Assembly: GCF_011397635.1 (NCBI RefSeq)
Contig: NC_064756.1
Span: 30,928,996-30,992,995, forward strand
Source: Epinephelus fuscoguttatus
Lineage: Eukaryota > Chordata > Actinopteri > Perciformes > Serranidae
Length of the DNA: 64,000 nt
Direction of reading: 5' to 3'
A program made the position numbers and the translations under genes. The stretch's first letter is position 1, and each line of letters starts with the position of its first letter. Positions 48,501-60,406 of this stretch are shown here, one piece after another. The notes under the pieces are model-generated. The model made no database searches. It had not been told where the DNA came from and saw nothing but the letters and a program-made list of their open reading frames with translations.

Positions 48501-51500
48501 CTGGACCCCACAGCTCCGGGCATCATGTGACCAGACAGTTTTCAGCATCTACAAAGGTGTCAAGACCTTTGACCTTTGTCAGAAGCACAGTCTGATGATC
48601 ACTGGAGGCATGGACAGACTGATACGCATGTGGAACCCACATTTTTCTGGGTGAGAAACCGCACCTCAGTGGGATTTCTTTGGAACAATTAACGTTAATT
48701 TAAAATGCCCCATCCTCGTTTTGCCTTTTAGGAAACCAACTGGTATTTTGAAAGGCCACTCTGCTCCCATCGTCTACCTCCGCATCCTCTCAGAGGACAG
48801 TCAGATCTTCTCTGTCTCTGTAGACAGCACTGTGAAAGTAATATATGACTCAGTTTTTATGTTTTACTTTTGATTTTTTAATGTTCTAAATTATCCAAAT
48901 GTCCAATATACTGTATATGCATAAACCACTGCAAACATTTCACCAGCAGTGGTGGAAAGTACTTAAGCCAAGGCCGTAGCCATGCGGTCAACAAATCTGC
49001 CCCCATGCTATGCCTGTGAATGTCGTTATTAATTGTCAATCCACACAATCCAACAATTAATTGGCATATTACACACATGTACACACAACACAAGCATGCA
49101 GACAAGGGGTAGTGTTAATATAAGATGAAAGCTAATACTACTTACATAAATTGTACATGCAGAGCAACATAAGTGATTGGCACCTTACTCAGACTTCACA
49201 GAGGCTTTCTGACAAAAATAATGTAATAATGGCTTTCATGTTCATTGAATACACTTGTGAGTTGTGTTTTGCTGGGGTACGGCAGCACCACTTGGACAGA
49301 CCACATGCAGAACTGTAGTACAACAGTTAGGAATAATAATAATAATAATGGCTATTTGTTAACTTTATTCATGATTATGTTTACATTTGCTAATGATTAT
49401 TTTGGACAGTGGTGCTTGGTTGCCTGCTGTAGAGTAGCTTTTTTATCTTATTTATATTTTTTATCAGAACTGTAGAGATATTTTTAGCATATTTGAATAT
49501 TTGGGTGGATGATCAATGTTTCTGTACTATTAGTTAAAAAAAAGAAAGAAAAGAAAAACTTAAAATCCAGGACTTAAACAGGTAAATGAGGATTTTTTAG
49601 TTTGGGATTTTACTTAAGTGAATCATGTAAATATTTCTTCCATGGCTGTTCACTGTTCATTTCAGATTTGGGATATTCAAGATCAGTGTTGCCTGTTTAC
49701 AGCAGACCCCAAAGCCAGCGGGATTCACGGTGACATATCTGCATGCTCGTATTCCTCTGCTCTGAAATCCCTGCACATAGCAGCAGACTGTATGGCTGTG
49801 CTCTCCCTGAAGATAAGGTTGGCTGTGATGCCTTTGTGCTTTATTCATCGCAGAATCCAATGTACTCTGAAGATATTTTGAAAATATTTCTCTTCTGAAC
49901 TAATTTAAGGATGATGGTTTGTGAAATTCAAAAAAAAAAAAAAAAAAGACAGCTGAGGCTTTTGAAGTTCTCGTTTTTAGGGATTAACATCTCACTTTCA
50001 CCAGCTTTTTTTTCTTCACGGATGACTGCAGCACCTTAATATTCATCTCCCTTTTATTCATTTGATTATCTTTTACTTCTGTAAGGCCACGGCTTCACAG
50101 GCGTCTGAATGTCTCACATAATGAGCCTGTAATGTGCTGCGGCTACAGTGAGGAGTTTCGTCAAGTTGTCAGCTGCACTGAGGGATCTGTGAGTAAATTA
50201 GTACATCACAGACTCAGGTGACCTGACTTCACATTTCCACTGAAAAATTAATCCAGTCTGTGTTGAAACAGGATCATATCTATTTGAAGCGTACAATAAT
50301 TATATAAAATGTACGGGTTTCAGGTGGTGAAGGTCTGGGACTTTGACACTGGACATCAGGTTTTTGAGTTTGGTGGCACAAATGACCTGTCTGCCATCAC
50401 CTGCATGACTTTTGACCCTAAAGGGAGGAGGTACAGTGCATGAAACAGCCTGTGAAATGTTTCATATAATATATTTAGCCATTACTTCATTACAGTATTT
50501 GTCTTTGTGTTTGCAGACTCGTCACAGGAGGAAGAGACGGTTGTTTAAAGATCTGGAACTTCAACAATGGGAAGTGCCTAAAGACTCTCAAGAGGGGTAA
50601 GTATTGTAATGTTTTTACTTCCTCAAAACAGAAAGTTAGAAATACTATATTATTCATTAATTATGAAAAATCACTTTCAATTCTCCCTGTAGATGGTGTA
50701 CGTAACGAAGTGTGTGACTGCATCTTTCTTCAAGTTCACAGGAACCTGTGAGTACTGACGTGATATTTGGCAAGTGTTCTTGGCTCAGTATGAATTCTAA
50801 TCCGTGTTGAGCTTATGCAATTTTATGTTTGAAGCTATGTGATGTCTGTCGGCCGGGATCGGAAGATTGACATTTACTCAGTGAGTACAAAAGACATGAG
50901 TTCTCGGTATTATTTGTCAGTTGTGTTACGGAAATCCCATTCCAATTATTTCTCCAATTCCTTCATTCCTCCACCGCCTTGCATCCCATTTGCATTTGTT
51001 TACATTGTCATTACCAGCTGAACTCCATTCTGAAACAGTGAAAAAAGAAATAATATGATAGTTCATGCTGCATATAGCCTGTTTTGAATTTCATCATAAA
51101 ACCAGAAATAAGTGTGTGCATTTATTGCTGCATGGCATAGGACACTGTCTGGTTAATAAGAATGGTAATGTGCTAATAGGATGTTCCACAAGCTATTTCT
51201 CTGATCCAAATGTAATAATAATGAGATATAGAATATCCTGCTGACCGACTGTGCGTCTGTATTTTTTTCAGGACGTACCTGAGGACCTTCATCATGTCCA
51301 GAGGCCACAGCGTTCATGGCAGGATGATCTGGTGATTAATGAACAAGAAATTACTTTTACGATAACTTTGAGAAAAGATGTTAAGACATGACTGAATATA
51401 GTTCAAGGGGCTCCAACTAAGATTTAGTATTCCCCCTGTGGCATTCGTTTTAGGCAGACTAGATGAAAGCGGTAGAAACATTAGATCCAATCATTATTCT

Positions 51501-54500
51501 TCCATGCCTAAAAAGCACAGCTATCTGTGCTGAAAGTGACAACAGGACAAATTGGCTGTTTTTGTTGAGAACTGAAAGCATGATCAAAAACACATCAAGC
51601 AAAAGCACAGTGTGTGCCAGGTCTGTAGTTATTCAATTAGCACATTACTCATCTTCTTAAAATCCTCATAGCATTGTTATTTTGTTGTTTCAGTGTGTCT
51701 TTATTTAAAAAATATCAAAAGAAATCCCGTGTAATGAAGTATATTGCACAGTTTGGAGGTACTTACTTGAGTACCATTGTATGTTTCTTTATACTTCTAC
51801 TTCCCTACGTTTCAGAGACAAATACTGAACTTTGTACTGTAAAACAAACCCCCCCTCCGCCACTGTGGCTGACAGCCATGGCTACAAAGAATCTGATGAA
51901 GATTTACATCCAAATCTAAAATATGATGCATTGTATTTATTTAAATCAGCCAGTGGTATGTAAGATAGATAAACTGCCTGCACAATGACTGCACTATACC
52001 ATTAAAATGCTGTTTATGCACTAACTTATCATTACCCATCATAAAGCTTATATAGTAGCAGTACTTGGCCAGTTCTGTCCATGCTCTGTCCTAGTCACTG
52101 GTGCGCCTTCAGGTCTATGGAGATAAAGCTTCCCTGCTGGTTCTGTGTTCATATTATACAGACACATGGAGGACACTGTAGTCTTTGGTCCTAAGAGTCG
52201 TTTTGCTGACTGGCTGGAAAGCTCAGAGAGAGAGCTGGGTAACAAAGCCTCCCTGATCTCTGCCCTATTGTGCAGCATCGCCTGCAGGAACTTTATTTAA
52301 CTCAAGCAGCAAGTTACCCCATCCTCCCCGACTTGCCTTTATTCTCACTCTTTCCTTTTCCCGTTTCTCTCCATTTTTGACAATTTCTATTACACATTTT
52401 GTTTTTGTTTCTTGCCATCTTCCTTTACCCAATATTGTATATATAGTAATTCATATAGTGTAATATATGATTTTTAAGTTTCCCCCCATACACATCAGTG
52501 TTGATGTCCTCACATCACATAGCTTCTCTTTGTGTCTGAGTCCCAGGGCAGCCAAGCTTTGACCTGTCAGTATACCTGTCGTTTATGACAGGCTCTGCTC
52601 CAGAGAGACTGAGCTCTCACTGAAATGTAAGGATGCTTTTATCACTGACTCAGTTCAGAACACAAGGTGTGCACCAAATGCCCTACGCACTCCCACCACA
52701 ATGTCTTATAGGGTTACCTCAATATTTTATCTCCTCTAGTTTTTTCTTGTGCATAAAATGCTACCAAGAATTGTTTTAGAACAAAAGTTTAGGCACAAGA
52801 TTATTGTGTATTAAAAAAGAAAAACATCTATTTTCAGAAAAATCACCTTTGATCATCATCTAAAATTTCACTGTATTGGGTTACACTTTACTTGAAGGTA
52901 TCTACATAAGAGTGACATGACACTGTCATTACTATGACATGACACGGTCATGAACCTGTCATGAACATTATGTACATGTCATCAACGTTTATGACTACTG
53001 CCATTAAGTGTCATTCAGTTTTTGTAATGACAAGGTGACATTGTTTGGGTTGCCTTTATTATGACAACTTGACATTAACCAAAGTGACATTACCAGAAGT
53101 TGTCTTTGTCGTGACAAGTTGACACTGAATTTGTTTGGGATGTCCTTATAATGGCAACCTGACATTAACCAGGATGGTTTTATATTTGTTGAGTTGGGAA
53201 AGTTAATTTAATTAACCTCTGCAGATGATTTGGCTCCCAGATAGATGTAAGATGTATTATCAGTTCCCAGTAATATCCCACAATAGGTTACAATTCCTTT
53301 ATCTGATGGGACCTGTATAAAGTGGTCAGGTTACCTCTGATGGCAGGGTTCTTTCTATATAAGAGCTGTAGGAGGGAAAATAGATTCTCAGTAATGGTGT
53401 ATGATTCATTGTAGGGGGTAACGCTGAGTCCTCTTCCATCTCTTTCATTATGGCTGGTGGCCCATTAACAGAGCAGTAGGAATGCATTACAGAGGCCAGT
53501 AAGAAAAGTGACCCCTCTGATTATCTACAGAGCCCCCTGTTGAAATTGTTTTTCTTTAATGGCCTGTGGGAGGAAGATCAATGGGTTGCATATATATCGG
53601 TCTCTTCCCCTTATCCTCTGAGCCAGGGGTTTACTGTGGATTTTTCTGTTACTCCAGATGGTCAGAGTTGTGTTGCATCTCATTTATATTTTAAAACATG
53701 GCCCAGTTCAGCTAAATATTTTGCTTGGGCTTGGAATATAACTCACAGCAAGTTCACTTATCAGTGCCTAAGTCAAAAATGCCATCTGCTTTTCCTGATT
53801 TGTGGACAGTTACTTGTTGGCAGTACCGCTCCAAGCAAAGATATTTCTGTTGAGTTCAGTGAAAGAAAGCGAGAAGCACATAAAGTACAAGATGAGTCGC
53901 TTTGTATCAGTGTGAAGTACAGTGGCAGTAATGTCTGACTTTTCTGCTCGCTCATGGGTTTGACATCAAGTCAGCCATTGATCTAAAATGTGTGACACAT
54001 TTGGCCGGAGCACTGTTAGAAAAAGCAAGACTTAAGTGAAATCTCTGACATTCATACATGGCTCAAAATGAGTCGAAACATTTTTCACTCACGATTTCTC
54101 TCAGCTGCAGGATGCTTTTAAGTTTTTGGTGAACAGTGTGGGGACCTTTTACCTCACCTCACTTTGCCTGTGATGGATTCAAACATTACTAGTTAAACAT
54201 TTTGGGAAAAAGGCTTATTCCCTGTCTTTAAATGAGAAGACTGATATCATTCTCCACAAGGAGAGTATCCTCACATTTAACTTTTGGCAAGAATGTGAAA
54301 AAGATGTTTTCCCAACATGTTCCCAAGAACTAGGCTATTCCTCTAAGGTTGTTTATGGTCTGTACCATTAATATCATACCAGGCTTTATCTATCAGAAAA
54401 TACCATTTGATTTTAAAACTCTGCACATTTCTTGCCAGTCTAAGAGATAAACTTAAAAGCTTCAACACATTTCCACATGCTGAAGTGATAGGAAATACAT

Positions 54501-57500
54501 TACACTTTTTAAGTGCAAACAAAGACAGGAATCTTTCATAGCTTTGAAACTAATGGAAATAAACCATGTGGCTGAACTTTTGAACTTTTCAATCCTGCAT
54601 TTCTTTAGTGAGGCTCACTTTGTCTTTCTCCAGAAAAATGGCCATAAGGAGGACATCCTTTGCGTGGTGCAATGTCCCCCATCTCTTCTAGCCACCAGCA
54701 GCTATGATGGAGAGATTATAGTGTGGAACGTGGTTTCTGGATGTATACGGTGTCGATTTGTCAGCCCTCTTCTGCCTGAACATCAAAATGTTGAAGGTGA
54801 TTTTGGAGCAATATGAATGACCAATATATCCATGTGTGTATGTGATCAGAAAATTGCATTTATGTAATTTTTTGTTTCTGTCACGCAGGACTGGATACAA
54901 GCGTTCCAAGCATCATTTTTCTTAAGAACTCCAAGTTACAGCAGTTTTGCTCGGCTACAGCTTTGCTGTCGTCTGGAGCAATGGGTCAGTGTTATGAACA
55001 ACACTCATTACAGCGTATGATTGCATTTTACAGCGTTTCAGTGTGTTTCAACACACCGTTAATTAGGTGTTCTTTTTTTTTTAAAGGCTGTTTAAATCTC
55101 TGGAACGTGCTCAATGGAGGAAAATTTGTGGGCAGCTTCAAAGCTGTAAGATATTTAACTCAACAACATTTCTAAGTTTCACTTTTGGATGTCAAGAGAT
55201 AGGACTCCAGTTTCACTTTTCCCTGTTACCCTTAAAATTGCTGACATGGTGCACTGTTTCTTTGCTTAGTTCTAGGTTTTTTGAACAACTAGCAGGTACC
55301 TTCCTTGCAGCTACATAATGCAAAGCAGGGACTCTTAATATTGGGAGGTGGGTGAACATGGGGGCATGAAGCTGAAATAATACATGTGCCTATGAAACCC
55401 TCCTAAAGAAAGCAGAAAATTGTGCTTTGAAGCTATTAAACATAAGAATGTTAAATGTTAAAAAAAAAAACATCATTTTTGATTTGCTATAATTCCCCAT
55501 TTATGTTTTGTTACCTAGCAACAATGGCCCCTAACATTTTTTTTTATCTTCATGTACTGTGTTTCTTCATAATCAGTTTCTACAATTTGTTGCCAGGGAC
55601 ATTTTGTATTATATTATATATCAGATTATTTTGAGAGGACTATTATCTGGGGGGATGTATTAAGTCTGCCTGCAGGGAAGGTAACATTTAGTCAGCCAAA
55701 TAATGAATATGAGTAGAGTGATGTCTCTGCTATGACTGAAAAGCCCTCATGAAAATGCTACTCTGTTTTTATTTCCCTGTTTCAGTCTAGATTCCAACAA
55801 AAGATTACAAAACTGGCTAAAACAGAAAAGGACACGTTGCTGTACGCTGCAGACCGAATTGGTTATATCTATGTGTACAACATGGAGAAGTTCGCCCCAG
55901 AGCAGAAATCACTTAGAGGTTAGCTGCTTTTATTCTTTCTATTGACTCTGATTACAGTGAAATATAAAGAGGTACTGTCTATCAGAACATTCAAAATCAA
56001 GTTTGTGACTGTTCCTGTTGGTTTTTTCACATTCATTCAGCTGAAAACTACTGGCGTGCCCACACCGGCAGAATTACTGGGTATGCAAAATACACAACAG
56101 GTTTTTATCATGGTTGGTCACAAATTCATCTTGTCTTAAAGGTCAAGTATGTAGGAATTTGGGGGATATGTTGGCAGAAATATAATATAAGTATGTTTTC
56201 ATTAGTGTATACTCCTCTGAAAATAAGAATTGGCGTGTTCGTTACCTTGGAATGAGCCATTTATATGTACATAAAGAGCGGGTCCTCATCCATGGAGTCC
56301 GCCATGTGTCTACAGTTGCCCAGAACGGACAAACCAAACACTGGCTCTAGATAGTGTCAATCTCGTTTTAATGTTGGCCACTGTAGTTTGCAACCCCTCC
56401 ACAATGGAGCAAGAGGCCTCTGCAGATAATTCAAAAAAACCTCCTGAACAATGAATGCTGAAGGAATTTTATGCAGGAGTTCATGCTTGGCACATGTCAG
56501 CTGGTTGCAATCTGCAAGTCTCACTACTTGATACCACTAAATCCTATAAATCCTACACACTCCTCCTTTACATTTAAAATGTGTGGGTAACTGCTGTCAT
56601 ACAGCAATTAGACTTCGGGTTGTGTCCTTAACTTTTAGCTGGTTGTATACTTAAAAGTCCCCGTGGGTACTTCCTTAGTGGAACCAATCATTTTTAGTCT
56701 GGGGATGGGTGGCAGCAGGAGCAGCATAACTTCCCTCTGCAGCAGTAGACAAAGTATAGAGAAACAGTGTGGGAAGGTCTTAAACAGACGATCAGTATAG
56801 GTGAGATGCTGCCCGGGGTGCATCTGCCATCAGACGCACCAACAGAGTGGATGATTTAGAGTGTTCTGCCAGAAATGCCTTCTCTCATTTCATCTTGTGT
56901 CTCTTTATTCTGGTCCAGCCTGCAGATTGTTGACAATGATCAAGTAGTGCTTACCTCATCCACTGACTACACTGTGCGGCTTTGGAGTGCACATGGAGAA
57001 TTCATAGGTGGGTGTCATTTTGCATCTGTCAATCCGCTCTTTCTAGTCCTTATTAATGCTCACGCAAAGAACATTAATCTTGAGCACAGTGCAGTGCTTA
57101 AGGTAGAGATGCTGTTACTGGTGGGCGTGTTCATTTCAGTGTGACGGTGGTTGAATTAACCCACCAATGGGCCTGGGGTGAAAATGAGCGGGTGGGTTCT
57201 TTTGAGGGTACCCCCACCTCCCACTTTCTGTACATTCTGTGTGTGTGCTGTCACCTTCAAGTACCCATCAAGTACTGTGCACACAGAAAAACTACATGGC
57301 AGCTTAATTATGTTTTGCCTAGAGAGCCGGTAAACAACCACTTCTCCTACGCTTCTACCCCTGGCTCCAGGTTTAGAGTGTGTCAGTTACATTTTGGTAA
57401 TAACCCAAATAAGTTTAGGAACATGCACCATGTAAGCACATTATTACTTACATAAATAAAGATAATAAAACTACATTTTAAGTTAAGTCATTTAGTCAGG

Positions 57501-59083
57501 TGGTGAGGCAGGATCTACCTAAATGCCATGACACTGCAAAGAACAAATATATGTTTAAAATAATTACTACAAACCAGATGACACAGTGAACCGAGAGCTG
57601 CAGCCTTTAAAGCTGTATAGCTGTAATAGCTTTAGAGATGCTGGCAGGTTAATTTAGTTACATTTGGACAGAGCCAGGCCAGCTGTTTCCACCTGCCTCC
57701 AGTCTTTGTACCAAGCTGAGCTAACTGGATGTTGCTTCATATGTAATTAACATTCTATAGAGAGCAGAGTACTGTCTGATTTTCAAGACCTGCCCCCGAA
57801 CTGGAACCTCTACGTGCAATAAGCCAGCCACCCAAGCCACCTGCACATATGACCAATTTGTTCTGCAACCAGACCCAACCCACAAACATTAATTCTGCGG
57901 GCCCCAACCAAGTAATATACCCGATCGAAGTGACTCTCAGATTCCAGTTGGCAGAGAAGATAGGACTGATGCACAAAGCCAGTGGTCTGAAGATTAGAAC
58001 ATTAGATTAATTTATTATTATCCTATATGTTGTCCAACACCTGTGATTCAACATGCATGTTCACCTAGAACTAAACTACGTAAAAGACTACATACCATCC
58101 CTGTAACAACTTTTTTCCCGCGGATACCTTGTTGGTAGTCCAACCTTGACATTCTTCGACTGCAACTCTCACTGAATCTTTGCAGTGTTTCTCGAAATGC
58201 TATTAAACAGCCAAGGGGTGAGTGTGATCCCACCTACTGAAAATCTGCAGCCCTAGCTTCTACAAGATAACTGGGCAGAAAGCAGATTCATTTGAATATG
58301 TGTATAACATCATTTTCATTTGAAGGGTATTGCTAAAATCAGGGGTTTTTCATATGAAGTTAATCATCATCCATTTTTCCATTGACAGAGAGTAGACAGG
58401 AACAATTAAAGTAAATAATACTTTGATATTTCTGCATGTCGTCTGAAGAAAAAAAAATGCCATTACTCATAATTTGGCATTTATCTTTCAAACTGAATCA
58501 TAACACTTTGGAAATAAAGATTCAGTGTTCCTGTGGCTCTGTGTGAGGTGTGCTGCACAGCAGGGTGTTGCCGAGAAATGATTTCAAATAGATTTAGACA
58601 TTGTGGCATTTTAAGAAGCCACAGTTTTGACTCTGTCACACTCCTTCAGCACCATGCTGCGCAATTTGGAGAAACATTGAAATGGAAAAGTGTTTGTCCA
58701 CAGGGACCTTTGGGCAGCCTCAGAGCTGGAGCGTCCACGTCTCCTCTTCGTGGAAACATCCTGCTGTCCCCTATGAGATTTTGATTGATCCTGTGAGTAT
58801 GCCCAATCATGAAATGCTGAACCTAAAACCACGTCTTTCTGATGCCATCAATCCTGACAAGACTGAAGCTCATAGAGGTGAACTAAAGGTGAGCTGCATT
58901 ACTTCACTAATGACTGTCTGGGCTGTGTAAGCCATGTGGGTCTCTTTGTCTCTCTCCCCTCCAAATATTGAACTGAACTGAACTTTGCCTGCTCCTCTTG
59001 CGGCATAATTGCAGTCAGAGACACACAGTAAGCTGAAACTTCCCCCAACATCCATCAGTGACACAGCCACTGAGGAAGATTAA
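39598..59083 (+). CDS. wdr95: WD repeat domain 95 (EF-hand plus WD40 protein), 30 exons
   Basis: Exons: 39598-39726, 40258-40458, 41510-41533, 41702-41755, 41837-41920, 42078-42143, 43322-43552, 44325-44410, 44539-44631, 44711-44756, 44862-44908, 47510-47627, 47808-47877, 48410-48650, 48732-48837, 49666-49817, 50086-50188, 50324-50430, 50517-50596, 50693-50747, 50835-50880, 51272-51331, 54634-54796, 54889-54984, 55087-55145, 55786-55918, 56041-56080, 56919-57007, 58704-58888, 59015-59083. All phases agree; the product is 1010 aa. The N-terminal part has an EF-hand pair: a degenerate loop (DAGGLRSINAK) and a better one (DYSGQGRISWGE). About twelve WD blades follow (RLIRMWN, VVKVWDF, CLKIWNF, IIVWNVV, CLNLWNV, TVRLWSA), enough for two propellers, as in WDR49 and WDR64. 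The name rests on this architecture and on position beside tex26 and hmgb1. The first two exons have no recognised domain and could belong elsewhere; start uncertain. Confidence 0.86.
42524..42995. mobile_element. inverted-repeat element with internal minisatellite (wdr95 intron)
   Basis: The left end (AGGTGGATTATGAGACAATAGG...TTGGGCACAG) and the reverse complement of the right end (GGATGGATTACTGAACAGG...CTGGGCACAG) are imperfect inverted repeats of about 35 bp. Between them, about 42600-42890 is a degenerate tandem array of a T-rich unit close to TTTTGTGTCTCTTTGTGGTCA, unit length about 20-26 bp. It lies in the intron between the exons at 42078-42143 and 43322-43552. Confidence 0.6.
45083..45391 (+). 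repeat. second copy of the SINE-like repeat (wdr95 intron)
   Basis: The body 45092-45382 is the same family as 24250-24631 but on the plus strand. It starts CGGACGGCACAGTGGTATGG, shares TTCCTCCCACAGTCCAAAGAC and CTGGCGACCTGTCCAGGATG, and ends in a (GGAT)n tail. TGTTATGTA at 45083-45091 and TGTTCTGTA at 45383-45391 agree at 8 of 9 positions, a decayed target duplication. It lies in the large intron 44909-47509. Confidence 0.75.
45392..47509. other. wdr95 intron, no feature recognised
   Basis: The remainder of the intron 44909-47509. Phrases such as CCTAAACATAACCTGACGTTAACC (about 45570-45593) and CCCTGACCTTAACCAAAG (about 46053-46070) recall a common fish repeat, but I could not set boundaries. 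Confidence 0.35.
48949..49620. repeat. possible remnant of the TGGAAAGTACTTAAG repeat (wdr95 intron)
   Basis: AGTGGTGGAAAGTACTTAAG near 48949 is the start of a repeat very common in teleosts, and ATTTTACTTAAGTGAATC near 49605 may be a matching far end in opposite sense. The interior is diverged, so the call is tentative. A (AAT)n run lies at about 49332-49350. Confidence 0.35.
51332..54633. other. large wdr95 intron (3.3 kb) with repeat fragments
   Basis: Contains a fragment at about 51755-51840 (GGTACTTACTTGAGTACCAT, TTTATACTTCTACTTCCCTA) of the same common fish repeat as at 48949, the TGACATGACA-type repeat at 52876-53180, and at about 54196-54250 a fragment related to the element at 15090. 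The open frame 53540-53938 is not recognisable. Confidence 0.45.
52876..53180. repeat. GACATGACA-rich teleost repeat
   Basis: Starts GGGTTACACTTTACTTGAAG and carries many diverged units around TGACATTA / TGACAAGTTGACA / TGACATGACAC, including two versions of TTTGGG(T/A)TG.CTT.ATTATGACAA-like blocks about 100 bp apart. The opening phrase is common at the ends of teleost interspersed repeats. No terminal inverted repeat was found. Confidence 0.55.
56136..56571. mobile_element. TTAA-type MITE in a wdr95 intron
   Basis: Starts TTAAAGGTCAAGTATGTAGG (56136); the right end, reverse complemented, reads GTAAAGGAGGAGTGTGTAGG. The left boundary is TTAA, the right a one-base variant (TTAC as read on the plus strand). 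The core near 56316-56353 (GGACAAACCAAACACTGGCT) is shared with 20763-21659, in the same orientation relative to the ends. 436 bp, non-coding, about 55 bp after the small exon at 56041-56080. Confidence 0.7.
57008..58703. other. wdr95 intron with a repeat fragment
   Basis: A segment at about 57655-57735 (GGACAGAGCCAGGCCAGCTG, CCAGTCTTTGTACCAAGCTG) is an inverted-sense fragment of the same teleost repeat as the element at 15090. The rest shows nothing I can support. Confidence 0.4.
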
Positions 59084-60187
59084 AAGCACGTTTTACCCAG
59101 AGGAACACAAAACTGGGTGAGTTATTACCATTACAACAGCAAAGACTACTGTACACATGCCATGCAAGTCTTACACCAGACTCGGTTTAAAAAGTGACGG
59201 ATTTATATTTAGAGTGGGTGTGTCTTCCTCTGCATTTCAGGCTCTGTCATGAGACTGTCAGGCACACTAACAAGCTATCAAAGCACTGCATGCTGAAAGG
59301 CCTTAATACTGTGGAGCCACCAGTGTAAGACCTGACCTCTCATAAGCTGCACTGAGGAACTGGAGTCAACTGAAAAACATGAATCTGTATTGATCATAAC
59401 TGGGAAACTGGGTCATTGCAGCATCCAATATTATAAAGACACAGCAAGGAAAATTCTAAAGGAATGAAATAATAGTGAGAATAAGGGCTATATGTAATCA
59501 TACCCAATAAGCTTTTGCAACAACAGATCATGTGATATAACACAATGGATTAAATAAATCTGTGAAAACCACAGAGTGTATAATATAATGTAGCTTCCAT
59601 GGTGCCACCCATTGGTTTGCATACCCCCGTTTTTAAGCATGAGCCCCCACACTGTCTGATCAAGGTTGGAATATTGCGACGCTATACTGTTTCGCCATTC
59701 TGCATATAAGGTATGATCAGGGACTGGGGGGACAGAGTTGTCTTGCCTTTAATCTACCACGGAATGTTGTAACAGCGCCAAAACGGTGTCTGCAGCTAAT
59801 AGCAGTTAGTGGCTAACTGAAAGAAGAAGAACAGTGACTGAAAATGTCCACAACTTAGTAAAAACAACGAGGTCTGGGGGCTCCTTATCGTCCAACCAGA
59901 AGACGAGATCAGCTGCCATACAACATGGATGGTAAATGACTGTTTTTTACATGTTAACACCATTGTTATTGTTTATAAATCGCTACTGACGTGTTTGTTA
60001 CATGTCACACTAGAGGCTGACACTGTTGTGTTAAATGTCAACCCTCTTTTGATTCTACAATGCCGTGATGCTATTTGAAATCACACACTGGAGCGGAATG
60101 ATGCCGCCGTTGTTTGGCTCTGTGTAAAAATGCAAAGAAGGGATAAAGAAGGGACTTAGTAGCGGCCCTGTAGCGTGATCTCTGTGT
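59084..60187. other. 3' flank of wdr95, repeat-like
   Basis: ATTAAA overlaps the wdr95 stop codon and AATAAA occurs near 59551; either could be the poly(A) signal. From about 59590 to 60187 the sequence (GCTTCCATGGTGCCACCCAT, GGCTCTGTGTAAA, GGGACTTAGTAGCGGCCCTG) resembles an older interspersed repeat. The SINE at 60205 is inserted in it, and the same unit may continue to about 60470. Confidence 0.4.
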
Positions 60188-60406
60188 AAAAAGGGGTATG
60201 GATGGGGCATCGGTGGCTTAGTGGTAGAGCAGGCGCCCCATGTACAAGGCTGTTGCCGCAGCGGCCCGGGTTCAACTCCAGCCTGTGGCCCTTTGCTGCA
60301 TGTCACTCCCTCTCTCTCTCCCCCTTTCACACTTGTCTGTCCTGTCAAATAAAGGCTAAAAATGCCCCACAAAAATATCTTAAAATAAAAAAAAGGGGTA
60401 TGGATG
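60188..60406 (+). mobile_element. tRNA-derived SINE with perfect 17-bp target duplication
   Basis: The body (60205-60389) has a tRNA-like head with an A-box-like TGGCTTAGTGGTAGAGC and a B-box-like GGTTCAACTCC, then a CT-rich middle, AATAAA-containing sequence and an A-rich tail. AAAAAGGGGTATGGATG occurs at 60188-60204 and identically at 60390-60406. The intact duplication means a fairly recent insertion. It is not a tRNA gene: the anticodon arm does not fold properly and the RNA body continues far past the tRNA part. Confidence 0.88.

Noticed and set aside
58793-58798. GTGAGT as the donor ending the penultimate wdr95 exon at 58792
   Set aside because: Reading through to 58888 and splicing to 59015 keeps the frame and gives a hydrophilic C-terminus with a stop; no in-frame partner was found for the earlier donor.
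60205-60275. A tRNA gene
   Set aside because: Only promoter-box similarity is present, the fold is poor, and the sequence is the head of a SINE with an A-rich tail and a target duplication.
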